DNA of 64,000 nt from Metaphire vulgaris (lineage: Eukaryota; Annelida; Clitellata; Crassiclitellata; Megascolecidae), in assembly GCA_018105865.1 (NCBI GenBank), contig CM030865.1, positions 3,072,216 to 3,136,215 of the forward strand, given 5' to 3'. Positions within the stretch are counted from its first letter, which is position 1; each line of letters begins with the position of its first letter. Under the pieces are notes generated by a model. That model was not told the origin of the DNA. It saw only the letters and a list, made by a program, of their open reading frames with translations, and ran no database searches. The position numbers were made by a program, and so were the translations under genes. This document shows, in pieces, positions 1 to 33,575 of this stretch.

Positions 1-54
1 TATTATTTATTGTTTATTATTATTATATTATTATTATTTATTGTTTTTTTATTG

Positions 55-95
<41 letters not shown>

Positions 96-190
96 GTGAA
101 AGTTCCGTGGAAAGCAATAATTATTATTATTATTATGTGTTGAAAGTTCCGCCGAAGGCGACTGCGTTGAATCTCTGGAGTAGGCCTATA

Positions 191-258
<68 letters not shown>
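55..258. repeat. (TTA)n arrays with interspersed unit
   Basis: Two long TTA/ATT arrays flank imperfect copies of a roughly 45-nt unit (GAAAGTTCCGTGGAA at about 98 and GAAAGTTCCGCCGAA at about 138, the latter ending in AATCTCTGGAG). The same unit recurs at 4734-4779 and 4827-4871, again between TTA arrays. Confidence 0.85.
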
Positions 259-259
<1 letters not shown>

Positions 260-550
260 GAGATTACAGGGCGGAAGACGGCAGAGTGAGTTACGCGCTG
301 GAGCGGTAGGCTGACGAAGCTGTTCAAGACCCCCGTTAGCGCCACTAGTGGCTTTCACACAGGCAGCGCTGCCTCCTAAGCCAGTTTAAATCACGCTACG
401 GTTAGTCAATGTCGCGTTGTGTGAGCCAGTACAGGAATTTAGTCTACACACAATTATATGCGTTACAGATGCAATCAGTTGATAGTCATCGGGGTACAAT
501 GGGTGAACTTGGCAAATGATTCTTGTCCGTTAGTTGACAAATGTTTTTAG

Positions 551-967
551 GGCCGGCTGTCCATTAATTATGTCAACAATTTTTGGGCAATTTTTGACCC
601 CCTCCTCCCTTGTCAACAACTGTCAACTTTCACTTAACCCCCTCCCCATAATTACGTCAACAGCTCTTGACCCCCCCTCCCCAGATCAATGACATGTCCC
701 AATAACAAGGTTATTATTTTTGTGGTAATGACAATTTTTCCCGTTTTTCCTCATCGAGTGTCAAAATGTGGTGGTGATTACCTTTTTTCTAATGCTTTTT
801 TTCCATTGTAATAAGTAGTATTCTATGAAATTTCTTATTTTTATTATTTGAAAAAAGTGAAATTGTTGACGTCAACTTCTCTTGACCGCCCTCCCCCTGT
901 CAACAACTGTCAAACTTTTCCGAACCCCCTCCCCCTAAATTGTTGACGTAATTAATGGACAGCCCCT
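551..967. mobile_element. MITE with long terminal inverted repeats
   Basis: The left end reads GGCTGTCCATTAATTATGTC, and the right end is its inverted complement (GACGTAATTAATGGACAGCC). The interior contains further direct and inverted copies of the TGTCAACAA and CCCCCTCCCC motifs. No coding capacity is present. It is a non-autonomous DNA element of unknown superfamily. Confidence 0.8.
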
Positions 968-2194
968 TAAACAAAACTAGATTAATCCATTGGCGTAGCG
1001 AGGGTATCTGGCGCCCGCGGGGGCCAAGTCTACCGTTGGCGCCCCCAACACTGCTGACGAACAAAAAAAGGTCGTCACACTGTTTTCGGCGCCCCTCAAG
1101 TCTTACGGGTGCCCCTCTTCATGTAGTGCTGACGAGCAAAAAATAAATGTTATTAGTCCTATTTCTGCCTACAATATTGATTCATGAGTAAGAAAGACTT
1201 TTAGTTTCTGTACTTAATTTAGTACAATAGTAGAGGTATGTCCCGTACTAAAACGTATAGGCACTAGGAGTATAATATGTACACGTGTAGTGATGAATAT
1301 GCATGAGTGCTATATGCACAGTTCTATGAGGCGGTCCGTTGTAAATGATCAGTAGCGACTAAAACATACTCAAGATAATATAATTTATGAGTTTTTGTCC
1401 GCAAAATGCGAATCCTTTGTGATCGACAAGCCGCTGATTATAATAATGCAGATACGTATCATACGATTAGACTTAGCAAGCAATGAAAAACTAACAATGG
1501 CTATCTTATAATAATAGCTAGGCCTATACGATTTCATATGAAGCATTGATAGAGGGAAAGAGAAAACGAGTAATTTTATGGGGGAAATAAATTTGTACGA
1601 CACCCGTCCCCTAGTACAATAGTAACTTACTTTAAACTGAGGTTTGTTGTGATTGTTACTACAACTTACCAGTTTACTACCGGTACATGACCGCCGTGAC
1701 TGCACTACTGCTGAAAACAATGGTTCGCAAAAAGCAACAAAAATGCGGTCCTCCGCAAGTTGATCAAAATTTATAATAGTCCGCTTGTAGCAAAGGGTTG
1801 ATCAACCCTGATCTAAATGAGCGAGAGACTATTAAAAATCATCGCATAACAGTGCTGTTAAGAACATTCTTCCTCATCATCTGCTTACTACTTAAAATAC
1901 TGATTACAAAATAGGCAAATGGAAATTAAGAATATTCGACAGAATTCTACTGTGTGATTAACAGATAGTAGAAGCAAAACGATTAAAAGCAATCGAAGGT
2001 ATTCTAAGGTAAACATTCTGACAGCTCTAAAGTAAAATAAAATTATTTTCGAGAATAATAAGTCCTTTTTAATTTAAGCTATGAAAACAGTTCAATATTG
2101 CGGATTGACAACATTAGAAAGAGAAAATAAAAAGACAGAGATGTGATTTGATAGAAACATGCAAAATAATGATTGGGAAAGTAAATGTGCCAAC

Positions 2195-2381
2195 TGAGTC
2201 TTTCCATTGGTCTCCATATCCACATTTCAAATGCCTCTAGTTTTCTGATGTCGCGTTTTCTTATTGTCCAAGTTTCTGACCCACACAATACCACACTCCA
2301 TATCAGTGTTTTAATCATTCTCTTCTTTAGCCCTTTATCTAGAAACTCCTCATTAATTCCCTCCTTTGGTAAAATGCTTCC

Positions 2382-2387
<6 letters not shown>
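2195..2387 (-). pseudogene. LINE reverse transcriptase C-terminal fragment
   Basis: The minus-strand translation contains LCGSETWTIRKRDIRKLEAF followed by EMWIWRPMERLSW. This is the typical C-terminal end of many animal non-LTR retrotransposon reverse transcriptases. It stops soon afterwards and its 5' part is missing. The AT microsatellite 2387-2449 abuts it. It is a dead fragment lying just 3' of the lectin gene. Confidence 0.8.

Positions 2388-2449
<62 letters not shown>
2387..2449. repeat. (AT)n microsatellite
   Basis: Nearly pure TA dinucleotide repeat of about 60 bp. Confidence 0.95.
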
Positions 2450-2767
2450 CTGCATTTGCACACTATTGTAGCACAAGAGACCACTAACGGAAATTGTTCA
2501 AGCAGAGTGTGAGGCCAAGGAAGAAAACATATTGTTACTACAAGGATTTTGGACAAACGGAACAGTTTGGACGAAAAGGCAGTATAGGCATACTAGTTGA
2601 AACAATAAATGGATACAAAACTTATACAGGAAAGCTGGGTTATTGGATCTTACTGTAAGAGTAGTGGTCATAGTTTCACACAAGCCAACCTAGCCTACTA
2701 GACCGCTTGAAATCGCGTTATCATTTGTGGAATTTTGTTACAGCGGTTAGCAGATGCTCCGATATAT

Positions 2768-11051
<8,284 letters not shown>

Positions 11052-11099
11052 CTATGAAAAGAGAACGTAATAAGAAGTGTCGATGCAGGTAGGGGTGTA

Positions 11100-11638
11100 A
11101 CGACGGGGGTGGGTTATATTGGTATATATTTACCCCCAAATCAGTATTATATATATAATACAGTAAATATAACAAATATATACATATACATATAACATAT
11201 ATATTATATAATATGTAATTGTAATATAGTATATAATATATAATATATATTGTAACAATATATTATGCAATTCTTCCAAATTTATATCCCCCGAAATCAA
11301 ATTCCTCGCTACGCCTCTGCATGGATGCTGGTAATGTCGAAAGGTCACAATTTACACTCGTGAAACCGACCCTAACAAATCGTTTCATTTTCGATTAGAA
11401 TCTAATTCAATATGTCTTGAAAGCAGCTCGTCATACGGTTCACATTTCAAAGAAACTCCGCGATAGACCTTTCATATTTTTCGGAATATAAACTTTCGTT
11501 TAGAAAATTGAAGAATTTTTTTGTCACGCAACGTCCTGGAAGCTTGACAAGCAAAAATACACAGGTAAGGTAAGCCTTTGAAAGGCCTTCGCGGGTCAAA
11601 TCTACTCAAGTGCTAGTTGTACAACAACAACAACAACA

Positions 11639-11672
<34 letters not shown>

Positions 11673-11840
11673 AGTAGTATAGTAGCTACTACTGCTACTA
11701 CTTTTAGCGCCATTGTACTACTACTACTGCACTCGATGGTCGCTTCAGTGAATAATCGTAGTCGTGAATCATTGTCCGTGGTGAATCGAGGTTGTAATCC
11801 AAAGGTCAGTCCGAACTACTACTACTACTACTACTACTAG

Positions 11841-11875
<35 letters not shown>

Positions 11876-12018
11876 AGATTACTACTACTACTAATAATAC
11901 TGCTACTACTATAAGATTACTACTACTACTAATACTGCCAGTATAGTATAACTACTAGCAGTAGTAGTACAACTACTACTAGTATGGTAGCAGTAGTAGA
12001 AGTACTTGTTGTTGTTGC

Positions 12019-12060
<42 letters not shown>

Positions 12061-12467
12061 AAGGCTACTGCTGCTGCTTCTAATAGACATATCGATTGTT
12101 TCTATACAAAGTGGAATTTGTGCATAGAAAGCAGACACTAATGCCATTACAGAGCAGAAATCTGACTAGTGCTTACAAGATAAGACGGCTTCTGCCTGCT
12201 GCACTCTACAGATACGAGAGAAACTGAAATATACATAAAACTCCACCTTTGAGAAATAAAGAAGCACTTATTGGAGAGAAAGTCCCATCCTTCGTTTCCA
12301 TTTTCCGTTTCGCTTGTTTCCATCGTGAAGCGTGTTTCAAATGACGGCGTCTCTTCAACGGCGTCCACTGTTTGCGTTATTTGACGTTCGGTCATTTTCA
12401 TTTCCACACTCGACGCTGTCTTTCCTAATGGCGACGTCTTTTCGAGTATCCGTTGTTACTTCAACTC
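11100..12467. other. Gap between the lectin part and gene A tail
   Basis: It holds TA-rich sequence (11130-11260), a GTAGTA/TAC microsatellite complex (11620-12060, with (TAC)n, (GTT)n and interruptions) and the gene A 3' UTR (12250-12467), whose ACGATGGAAACAAGCGAAAC block is shared with the other family members. I searched here for a signal-peptide exon for the PAN-lectin part and found none. Confidence 0.6.
11620..12065. repeat. (TAC)n / (GTT)n microsatellite cluster
   Basis: Successive CAA, TAC, CTA/TAG and GTT trinucleotide arrays with short unique spacers. Chance open frames of poly-Leu, poly-Tyr or poly-Thr here are not genes. Confidence 0.9.
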
Positions 12468-25801
<13,334 letters not shown>

Positions 25802-26593
25802 CTTCGTCTTCAGTCTTTTTAATACCTAACACAACGGTTTTGAAAATATACGATTGGGCTTCTTTTAAACAGGTTTAAATTGCTCATTATTACTTTTGCA
25901 ATATACAGTATATTTTAAGGATTAACGTTGAGCCAATTTATATTTGAGGCACGTTTTTGCCTAACTTCACACGATGTATGTAATAAGCCCAGTGGCGTAG
26001 CTAGGATTTTTAGGCCCTAATCGGCCTAATGCAAAAATTATTAATGGGCCCCTTCAACTTAAAAGCCACAACATGACGAACAGTGCACTAAGGTTTAATG
26101 ACAGCGAAGAACATGACCCATAATCATGGAGGAGTTTCAACCTTAAAACAATGTTTCATACAGTTTCAAATTTAAATAATACGAACAGCACTGTAATAAT
26201 AGTTAATAACAATATTCATAGTAATAGTATTATTTACTTTCTTTTTTACATTGGTGGTCAAAAAGGTCCACAGTTCTTCTGGGCCCTAATGCCCTGCTTA
26301 TTCTTGCTATATGGTAGCTGCGCCTCTGAATAAACCGGATTGCCGAAACTATTGATAAACGTTTTAGTGTTTATTCTACTGTTACGAAAGTTATGACCTT
26401 ATTTACCTGCTCGTGTGGTGTGAAACTCTTCCGTTGTGAGATGTTCATCATGAGGAATGTGTTTAAGTAGTGTGAACATTAAAATAACTCGCAGCCTCAT
26501 TGACTGTTATTATTCACGGAACTTTACAACTCAAATCATAATGATTTCTATGACGTCAGCTTCGCTGGCCTGTATTTGTGACACAATCATTAA

Positions 26594-26610
<17 letters not shown>
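25802..26610 (-). promoter_or_regulatory. Gene A upstream region with CRE palindrome
   Basis: TGACGTCA at 26551-26558 sits in a block (AATCATAATGATTTC before it and GCCTGTATTTGTGACAC after it on the plus strand) that recurs upstream of the other three signal exons. About 750 bp separates it from the ATG here, partly because a GTGGCGTAGC-type element (about 25990-26330) is inserted between. Confidence 0.65.
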
Positions 26611-26657
<47 letters not shown>

Positions 26658-27597
26658 TTTAATACTCAATTATTTCTTTGTCATGAGCTCTGCCTTAATA
26701 ATAAATAAATAAATTAATTAATAAAACAATCAATCAATATACAATAGGATAAAAGTTCTTTGTCTGTAAGGTTATTTGCCCATTACTAAATTGAATGTGT
26801 TCATTCCATATCTGCAGTAGTCTTTCTATCAAGTGCGAATTTTATGTTTTGCAATATGCTGCATGTTTATGGTAATATGATTGATTACTATAATAAGGAC
26901 AAGCAGTGGCGTCGCCAGGAATTTTGGGTTGGGGGCGAAAAAAGGGGGCTGGCGTGTCAAATTCCTTACCCCTACCCCACACACCCCTCCACAAAAAACT
27001 TTCTCACCGGATTTGCGCGAGTCTGATAATAGTCTTGGGTCAGGTTGGAGAGAGGCAGTTGCCCCCATTTGCCCCCCCCCGTGGCGACGCTAATGCAAGA
27101 TATTCGGCAGGACTTTCATTTAGTTGATGACTTGATGTCCCTCGCTCTCGTACAACAAATGGTGTGTAGTATGAAATGGATGGGAATTCAACCGCATTTT
27201 TGAAACTTATTTCATCCTGTTAAAGATCGACTTCAAGCACCATATTGAGCCACTATCTTTAGCATCCATTATTACATTGATATCAATCGCTATTGCAAAC
27301 ATGGGCCATCACCTTCTGCATTTAAAACGGCTCATCCATGACAACCCTCGTTATTCCATAATGCTAATAATGCACAGGATTTGTGCACATTCAACCGCAT
27401 TTTTGAAACTTATTTCGTCCTGTTAGAGATCGATTTCAAGCACCATATTGAGCCACTAACTTTAGCATTCTTCACTACATAGATACCAATCGCTATTGTA
27501 AACGTAGGCCACCGTATTCTGTATTTATAGCGCATCCAACATTTCAACCCCCGTTGTTCTATAATGCTAATAATGCACAGTATATGTGCTACTACTA

Positions 27598-27720
<123 letters not shown>

Positions 27721-27947
27721 CACTAGACCTGTTGCGTTTGCTTCTATGTGACATGTACAATGCAAATAATCTCTGTTTAGATGGAAATATTGTACATGTA
27801 TATGTAGACAGAAACTATTGTGGCTGTACACAAACAGACACTATTGTGACTAATGAGTAAAAAGATCAAACGGATTGTGCGTGCGTGCCACAGTTACGAG
27901 AGAACACTGCAATGAAATAGCAAGACAGCCTTGAAATGTGAAAATCA

Positions 27948-27953
27948 TTTATT
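27948..27953 (-). terminator. Gene B poly(A) signal AATAAA
   Basis: AATAAA on the minus strand, about 130 nt beyond gene B's stop, inside a 3' UTR block (GTTTCACGATGGAAATAAGG...) shared with the other family members. Genes C and D have a substitution at this place (ATCAAA). Confidence 0.6.
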
Positions 27954-28081
27954 GAAGAGAGTCATCTCATCTTTCGTTTCCAGTTTCCCGTTTCCCTTAT
28001 TTCCATCGTGAAACGTGTTTCCAATGACAGCGTTTCCTCACCGGATCCCTGATCTTCTCTGTTCAGCTGGAGTTATAGCCA

Positions 28082-28801
28082 CTATCGAGGCTTTAGCTTT
28101 ACACTCATCAGCGGTGTAATTTCCGTTGTCTCTGTGTATCGAATTTTCGAAGGTGTCTTTGCAATCGTCATGCTATGCCTAATTATGTTCCATCGTGCCT
28201 TTGCTTTATTTCTTTTAGCTAGAGTTTCTTTAAGTTCTTTCATTAAGGCGGTCAATTCTGGCCTCTTATTCATTTCTTGTTTAATACGGGATGCGGTTTC
28301 CGGTTTCTTATCCGCTCTTTCGCTGACCATAGACGCCGTGCTTTGGTTGTTGTCGTTCTTGTCGCTAATTACGAATGACGTGCTTGGGTTATTATTGTTT
28401 TCGCTAATTTTTAACGCCATGCGTAGATTGTTATTGTTTCTGCTATTCATTGATGCATTGCTTGGAACGACATTCTTTTTCTTTCCAACGTTGGGTTTCG
28501 CGCCTGGCTTTTTTCCTGGCGACTTTCCTTTAATCCCTTTATCCAACTTTTCCTTTATTCCTTTCATTTTGGGAGCCAATTTCTTTGTCTTACCCTTTAT
28601 TTTTGAAATTATGGATTTCTTGCCTGGTTTGGTATCCTTTTTGCCTTTAGCTTTGGGTGCCGTGATTGGTTTGCCATCCTGAGACATTTGTTCCATCTCT
28701 TCATCGGATGAAACTTTTTTCTTCTCTTTAATGTTTATGCTGCTTCCACCTACTTTTTTCTTAGGTTGCTTTTCATTTCCAATCTTCTTTCCCGGAGGTT
28801 C
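28082..28801 (-). CDS. Gene B cytoplasmic tail exon, lysine-rich
   Basis: 720 nt, phase 0, acceptor TTTCAAG. It begins EPPGKKIGNEKQPKKKVGG, continues through basic blocks (KPGKKSIISKIKGKTKKLAP; KSPGKKPGAKPNVGKKKN) and an Asn/Ser stretch (NNNNPSTSFVISDKNDNNQS) to RYTETTEITPLMSVKLKPR and a stop. Its C-terminal 20 residues are conserved with genes C and D. It has a single Tyr near the end and no ITAM or ITIM spacing that I can see. Role unknown. Confidence 0.88.
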   Translation of the reverse strand, partial: EPPGKKIGNEKQPKKKVGGSSINIKEKKKVSSDEEMEQMSQDGKPITAPKAKGKKDTKPGKKSIISKIKGKTKKLAPKMKGIKEKLDKGIKGKSPGKKPGAKPNVGKKKNVVPSNASMNSRNNNNLRMALKISENNNNPSTSFVISDKNDNNQSTASMVSERADKKPETASRIKQEMNKRPELTALMKELKETLAKRNKAKARWNIIRHSMTIAKTPSKIRYTETTEITPLMSVKLKPR

Positions 28802-31800
28802 CTTGAAATAAAAACGTATGGTGAGTCAGATACAGCATTTATATGGCTTAACTACATTTTCGTCAGTGTGTGCGCGAGAATTGCTACTGAGTCTGTTATG
28901 GCGAAATTCATACAGCCTACACCGTTTGGCCCATCGTTATGCTTATTTTTATGCAATTTCTAAAGGTGAAGACTCAATTCCCTTAAATTCGCCATGACCG
29001 AAAGTAGCGGTTCCCAAACTGTGGTCCGCGGACCGGAGGGGGTCCGCGGAGGAAATGGCGGGGGTCCGCGAGAGCCTCCCAAATATTTTAGGGTTAGGGT
29101 TAGGCCTAATCCTAACCCATATGACCTTTTTTGCTTGTCACTACATTTAAGAAGAATGATAACCTTTCTTGCTTGTCACTTGTTAAATAATGTGCTCCGC
29201 GAGCTAAGCCGGGAACAAAATAGGGGTCCGCGATCCAACAAGTTTGGGAACCTCTGACCTAAATGACCTAAATCGTGCTTTTATTGTACTTAGGCTGGTC
29301 TGCAAAGTTCATTAGGCTATATCCGAGGTAAGCAATATCGACTCTCGCCCAATACGGCAGCGCCTCACATGCGAACGTATAGTACAGTATATGGCGGTAT
29401 GTTATGACAGAGGTATCAATATAAACGAGTCTAGTATAACGAAATTGTACTGAACGGTAACAACCCGTGCAACGCCATATTGCTTACAGTAAAGTAGCCT
29501 AAATGCGTTCACTTGCCTAAATTCGTATTTTTGTTCACTAAAGGCTGCCTTTGTGCTTTTGCAAAAAGTAGGCCTACGCTATACAATATCAAAACTGTCA
29601 TATACTACATGAGTAATCGATTAGTCTAATGAATTAGATAAACTTATAAAGTAATGGTTGGATCTGAAGTTGCGCTGTATTTGCGACTTTGATTATGCTA
29701 AGATCAAAAGCGAATAATGATTTATCGTGAGTATTTCAGACATGGACAAGGGTTGAGTCCACCGAAGGATGGGTTGGGTAACATATTTCCACGTTTAAGG
29801 TGGGTTGGGTTAGGTTGGCTAAGAAAATAATTCATTTTTATCGTTTATCGTTTAATGCATTATTTTTTATCATTGTTGATTTAATAATCGTTATATTTGC
29901 TCTATAATATCCGAGATAAGTTGAGGCAATTGAGCTAATTCGTTCTGGAAAACGTGTATCCTATTTTAACCGACTAATGTAGCTGCTTATGCCAACTATA
30001 CAGAAGTCTCTAACTTTGACACTGAGCCAAGGAACCTATTTTATTGATTCATTTTTGACGGCCAATAACCTGTCTAAAAAAAATTGTAATGTATTATGAT
30101 GAGTTGGTTGGATCATGCTTTCTTGGGTTTGGTTGGGGCTGACAGGCCTGAGGAGAGGGGGTGCAGCCGGTACATTGTTCCAGGGCCCACGGAGCCGAAA
30201 GGGGCCCGTGCCCGATAGGTTTTTCTGCTTGTCAGACTGGTTTTGGAGAGTCGATAATGTTTTTTTGCTCGTCAGGTTTTTCGGAGAGTTGATACAATTT
30301 TTTCTGGGACTCGTCACAAATTGTTTGTACCGGGGCCCGGAACTTCTCTCGGCGGCCCTGGGGGCTGAGTCATGATGGCCTCGGTTTAAAAAAACGAACC
30401 CATGTTAGTCGTTTAGAATATTTGACCTATATATTACCCCGTCCTCCATTCCATCCACGTCCTTCTCAGCCTCGCCCCCTTCTCCCATTTCTGGAGCTTC
30501 GGGTGCCGGTTTCTTTTTATTCCTGCATAAATAGAACCAACGACAAATAGGCATTAAACGACATCTAAAGCAAAGAGCATTGCATCAAGTACGTTACAAT
30601 AGGGTACTCACCGTAAGTTTTGGGTACTCACCGTAAGACACATAGCCCGATTCCAATTAGGAGCACCAATGCTGCTGCGCCTCCGCCAACCTTTATCAAC
30701 ATACCGCCACCTTTCGATGAATCTAAATCAACAAATGAATGCACTAAGTAGCTTTACGAACATACGTTTCTATTTCTGGAGTGTATCTGTAGAGGGGCAA
30801 TAGATAATAATAAATAGTCTGTATCTAAATTTATTTCATAAAAGGGTCAGTGGAGCGGACCAAAAATTATGAGTGAATTCCATATTCTTGGTCAAGTCAC
30901 TGAAAATACGTACTTACCAAAGATGGTGTGAGTTTGAGATATCAGTAAAATCTGTATTGTCAATGCACCTGAAGAACTGGCTAGAAGTGACCACGATGGC
31001 GCCGGGGGGCCTCCGTGGAAATATTTGTACCGGGCCTCCAAAATGTAAATCCACCACTGAGTCGAAGATAGATAGCGCCTAGAATTCTCGCGGACACGGA
31101 TATTCCGCAATCAAAGAAAAAACACAATCGAATGCGCAACATTACGACAATTCCGATTACTAGCACTAACCGCCTTCTTCTGCATTCTTATCGCCACGTG
31201 CAGAAGCCCCTCCTGATTTTCCCATCATAGACTGACTATCTGAAATTCCAGAAGCACCTCATTTTAATTGTCAACGTTATCTGGTACTAAATATAATGAG
31301 ATTTTTTTAAATTTTGGAGCAAGCTAGATGTAGATTCCGGTATACAGACTGGGTTTTGATTTTGACTTTCAGAAAATGAATCACAAGGTTTTTCACTGTC
31401 TCAAATCCACGTAATTATTCTATTCTCTCCTACGCTGGTTATCTAGTATAAATATAACCAGTCAGCACAAACCGTTGGACGAGGCGTTTGCTTTTCTTGG
31501 CGCTGAAATAAAATGCATCTCCGTTTAGTTGGCGCATTTACCACGAAAACAATAAAAATCATTACGATGATGACTTTGATAGCGATGCCTTTCCAACCGT
31601 TATCCCAGTTACTGTAGAGCAGTGGTTCCCAACCTTTTTTAGGCCATGCCCCACCAAAGTCGTTTTAAAATCCTTATTTCCCCCGTGACACATGTACAGA
31701 AGCAATCACAGAAATTGTATTATCGGAATAACATGAAAGATATGAAAACAGCAACGACTGATACAAAACATGCAAAGCAGAACTGAATTGCATAATATAC

Positions 31801-33086
31801 GTTACTCATTTAGTAATGAAAGCTTCTTCTATGAATCTATATTCCATAAGTTCTTTAACAATTGTCATTTTAATTATCCTGTTCTAAAAATTTTAAACAT
31901 TGAAATTGCCCAATTGCCCCCGCCTAAATAATGAAATTGCCCCACCGGTGGGGCGTACGCCCCCCGTTGGGAACCACTGCTGTAGAGTTATGAGCAGCGC
32001 ATCATCCTCGCTTGTTTTGACTTTTGCGCGACTGATTGGTTTTGATATTCAAATAATGATTTATTGCTGTTTACCTTTTGTTGAAAATCTTTCTATTTTG
32101 GGAACTTTTTATATCAAAAATTTCTTATCTGAAACAACGCAATACCTTGTTGTACGACACTTGCTCTTTTTGGCTCTGAAATAAAAAAATTGGCGTTACG
32201 TTGATGCACTTTATGTCTTTGTCATGACCAAGGGCGTAGCCAGGAATATGATTTGAGAGGGTATAAATGTTTGAGGGGTATAATATATATAATATATATA
32301 TACCTTCACTATAAACCATATAAACTACATATATCCACATATAAACACATACAAATCACATAAAAAACTTTAAGGTAGACTGATTTTTTGGGGGTATATA
32401 TACCGATATACCGCCCCCCGTCGCTACGCCCCTGGTCATGACCATCGTGATGATACTTGTTGTTTACGCATAGTATCATGGTGCTGATCATGAAAGAATA
32501 AGCAAGAGTCATGAAAATCATAAGTTTTATTGTCTTTGTTGCAAAGCAATACCTTGCGTTACGGCAGTTATCGCAGCTGAGTCTGAAATCAAATACATTG
32601 GGATCAGGAAAATACACATTTTGTCTCTACTTTGACCATAATGATGATTCTTTTTGAATTATTTAGTACAGTGGTTCCCAAACGGTGGTACGCGTACCTC
32701 CAGGGGTACAAAATGGACTTCCTAGGGGGTACGCGGCGGAAAGTGGAAAGTCAGTGGAATTATTCTTATGCACTGATGTTTGATAGTAACAAATTTCACA
32801 ATATTTGCAAAAGTTCTAAAAAATTGTGATTGGATTTGATTTTCTCAAATTGCAGTGACAGACGTAGACCTTTTGCACTCCTCTGACTTTTTCACTTCTG
32901 AAGGGGTACGCCGACCGAAAAAGTTTGGGAACCACTGATTTAGTAGCATGATGATGATGGTGATTATATTATCCTTGCAGTGGTGGACTTCACAATGACC
33001 ATGAAAGAATAAGCAATGTAATGTAATGTAATGTAATAAGCAATGTTCACACAGGCTTACTTAGCCTCCTAAACCACTTAAATTCA

Positions 33087-33165
<79 letters not shown>

Positions 33166-33519
33166 AGCAAGGGTCATGCAAATCGTAAGCTTTATAGAAG
33201 CTTTCTGAAGTCATCATCAGAGGATCGAATTTAGCAACATGACACATTAACTAGATCCATCGAAGATTAGCCTGACTGTCAAATGCAAAACAGGCAGAAT
33301 ATATCGATGCATACGATGATTGCAGTTTAAAGTCGAAATAATTAGGCTTGTTTTATTTTCATCTAAACTGATTATACGAAAGCAGATGAGTGCCAACCGT
33401 TTGATGCGTTCCTCTTTTTGTATTGGCGCTGAAATCAAATGCATGAACGTTAAGTTGACACATTGACCAGGAAGTCAAAGAGGTTTATAGCGATGATGAT
33501 GATGATGATGATGATGATG

Positions 33520-33575
<56 letters not shown>

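Larger units (their letters stand above)
1..2767. other. Intergenic region, repeat-rich
   Basis: No supported gene. It holds TTA arrays (about 55-95 and 188-258) separated by copies of a short GAAAGTTCC-type unit, a MITE (551-967), a GCGCCCC-rich element (about 985-1146), a LINE fragment (2195-2387) and an AT array (2387-2449). From about 1150 to 2080 I see only anonymous AT-rich sequence. The 3' UTR of the lectin gene must lie just below 2768, but I saw no AATAAA on the minus strand there. Confidence 0.6.

Noticed and set aside
29087..29108. TTAGGGTTAGGGTTAGG, possible interstitial telomere
   Set aside because: Only about two and a half copies, inside a MITE-like element; too short to mean a telomere fusion.
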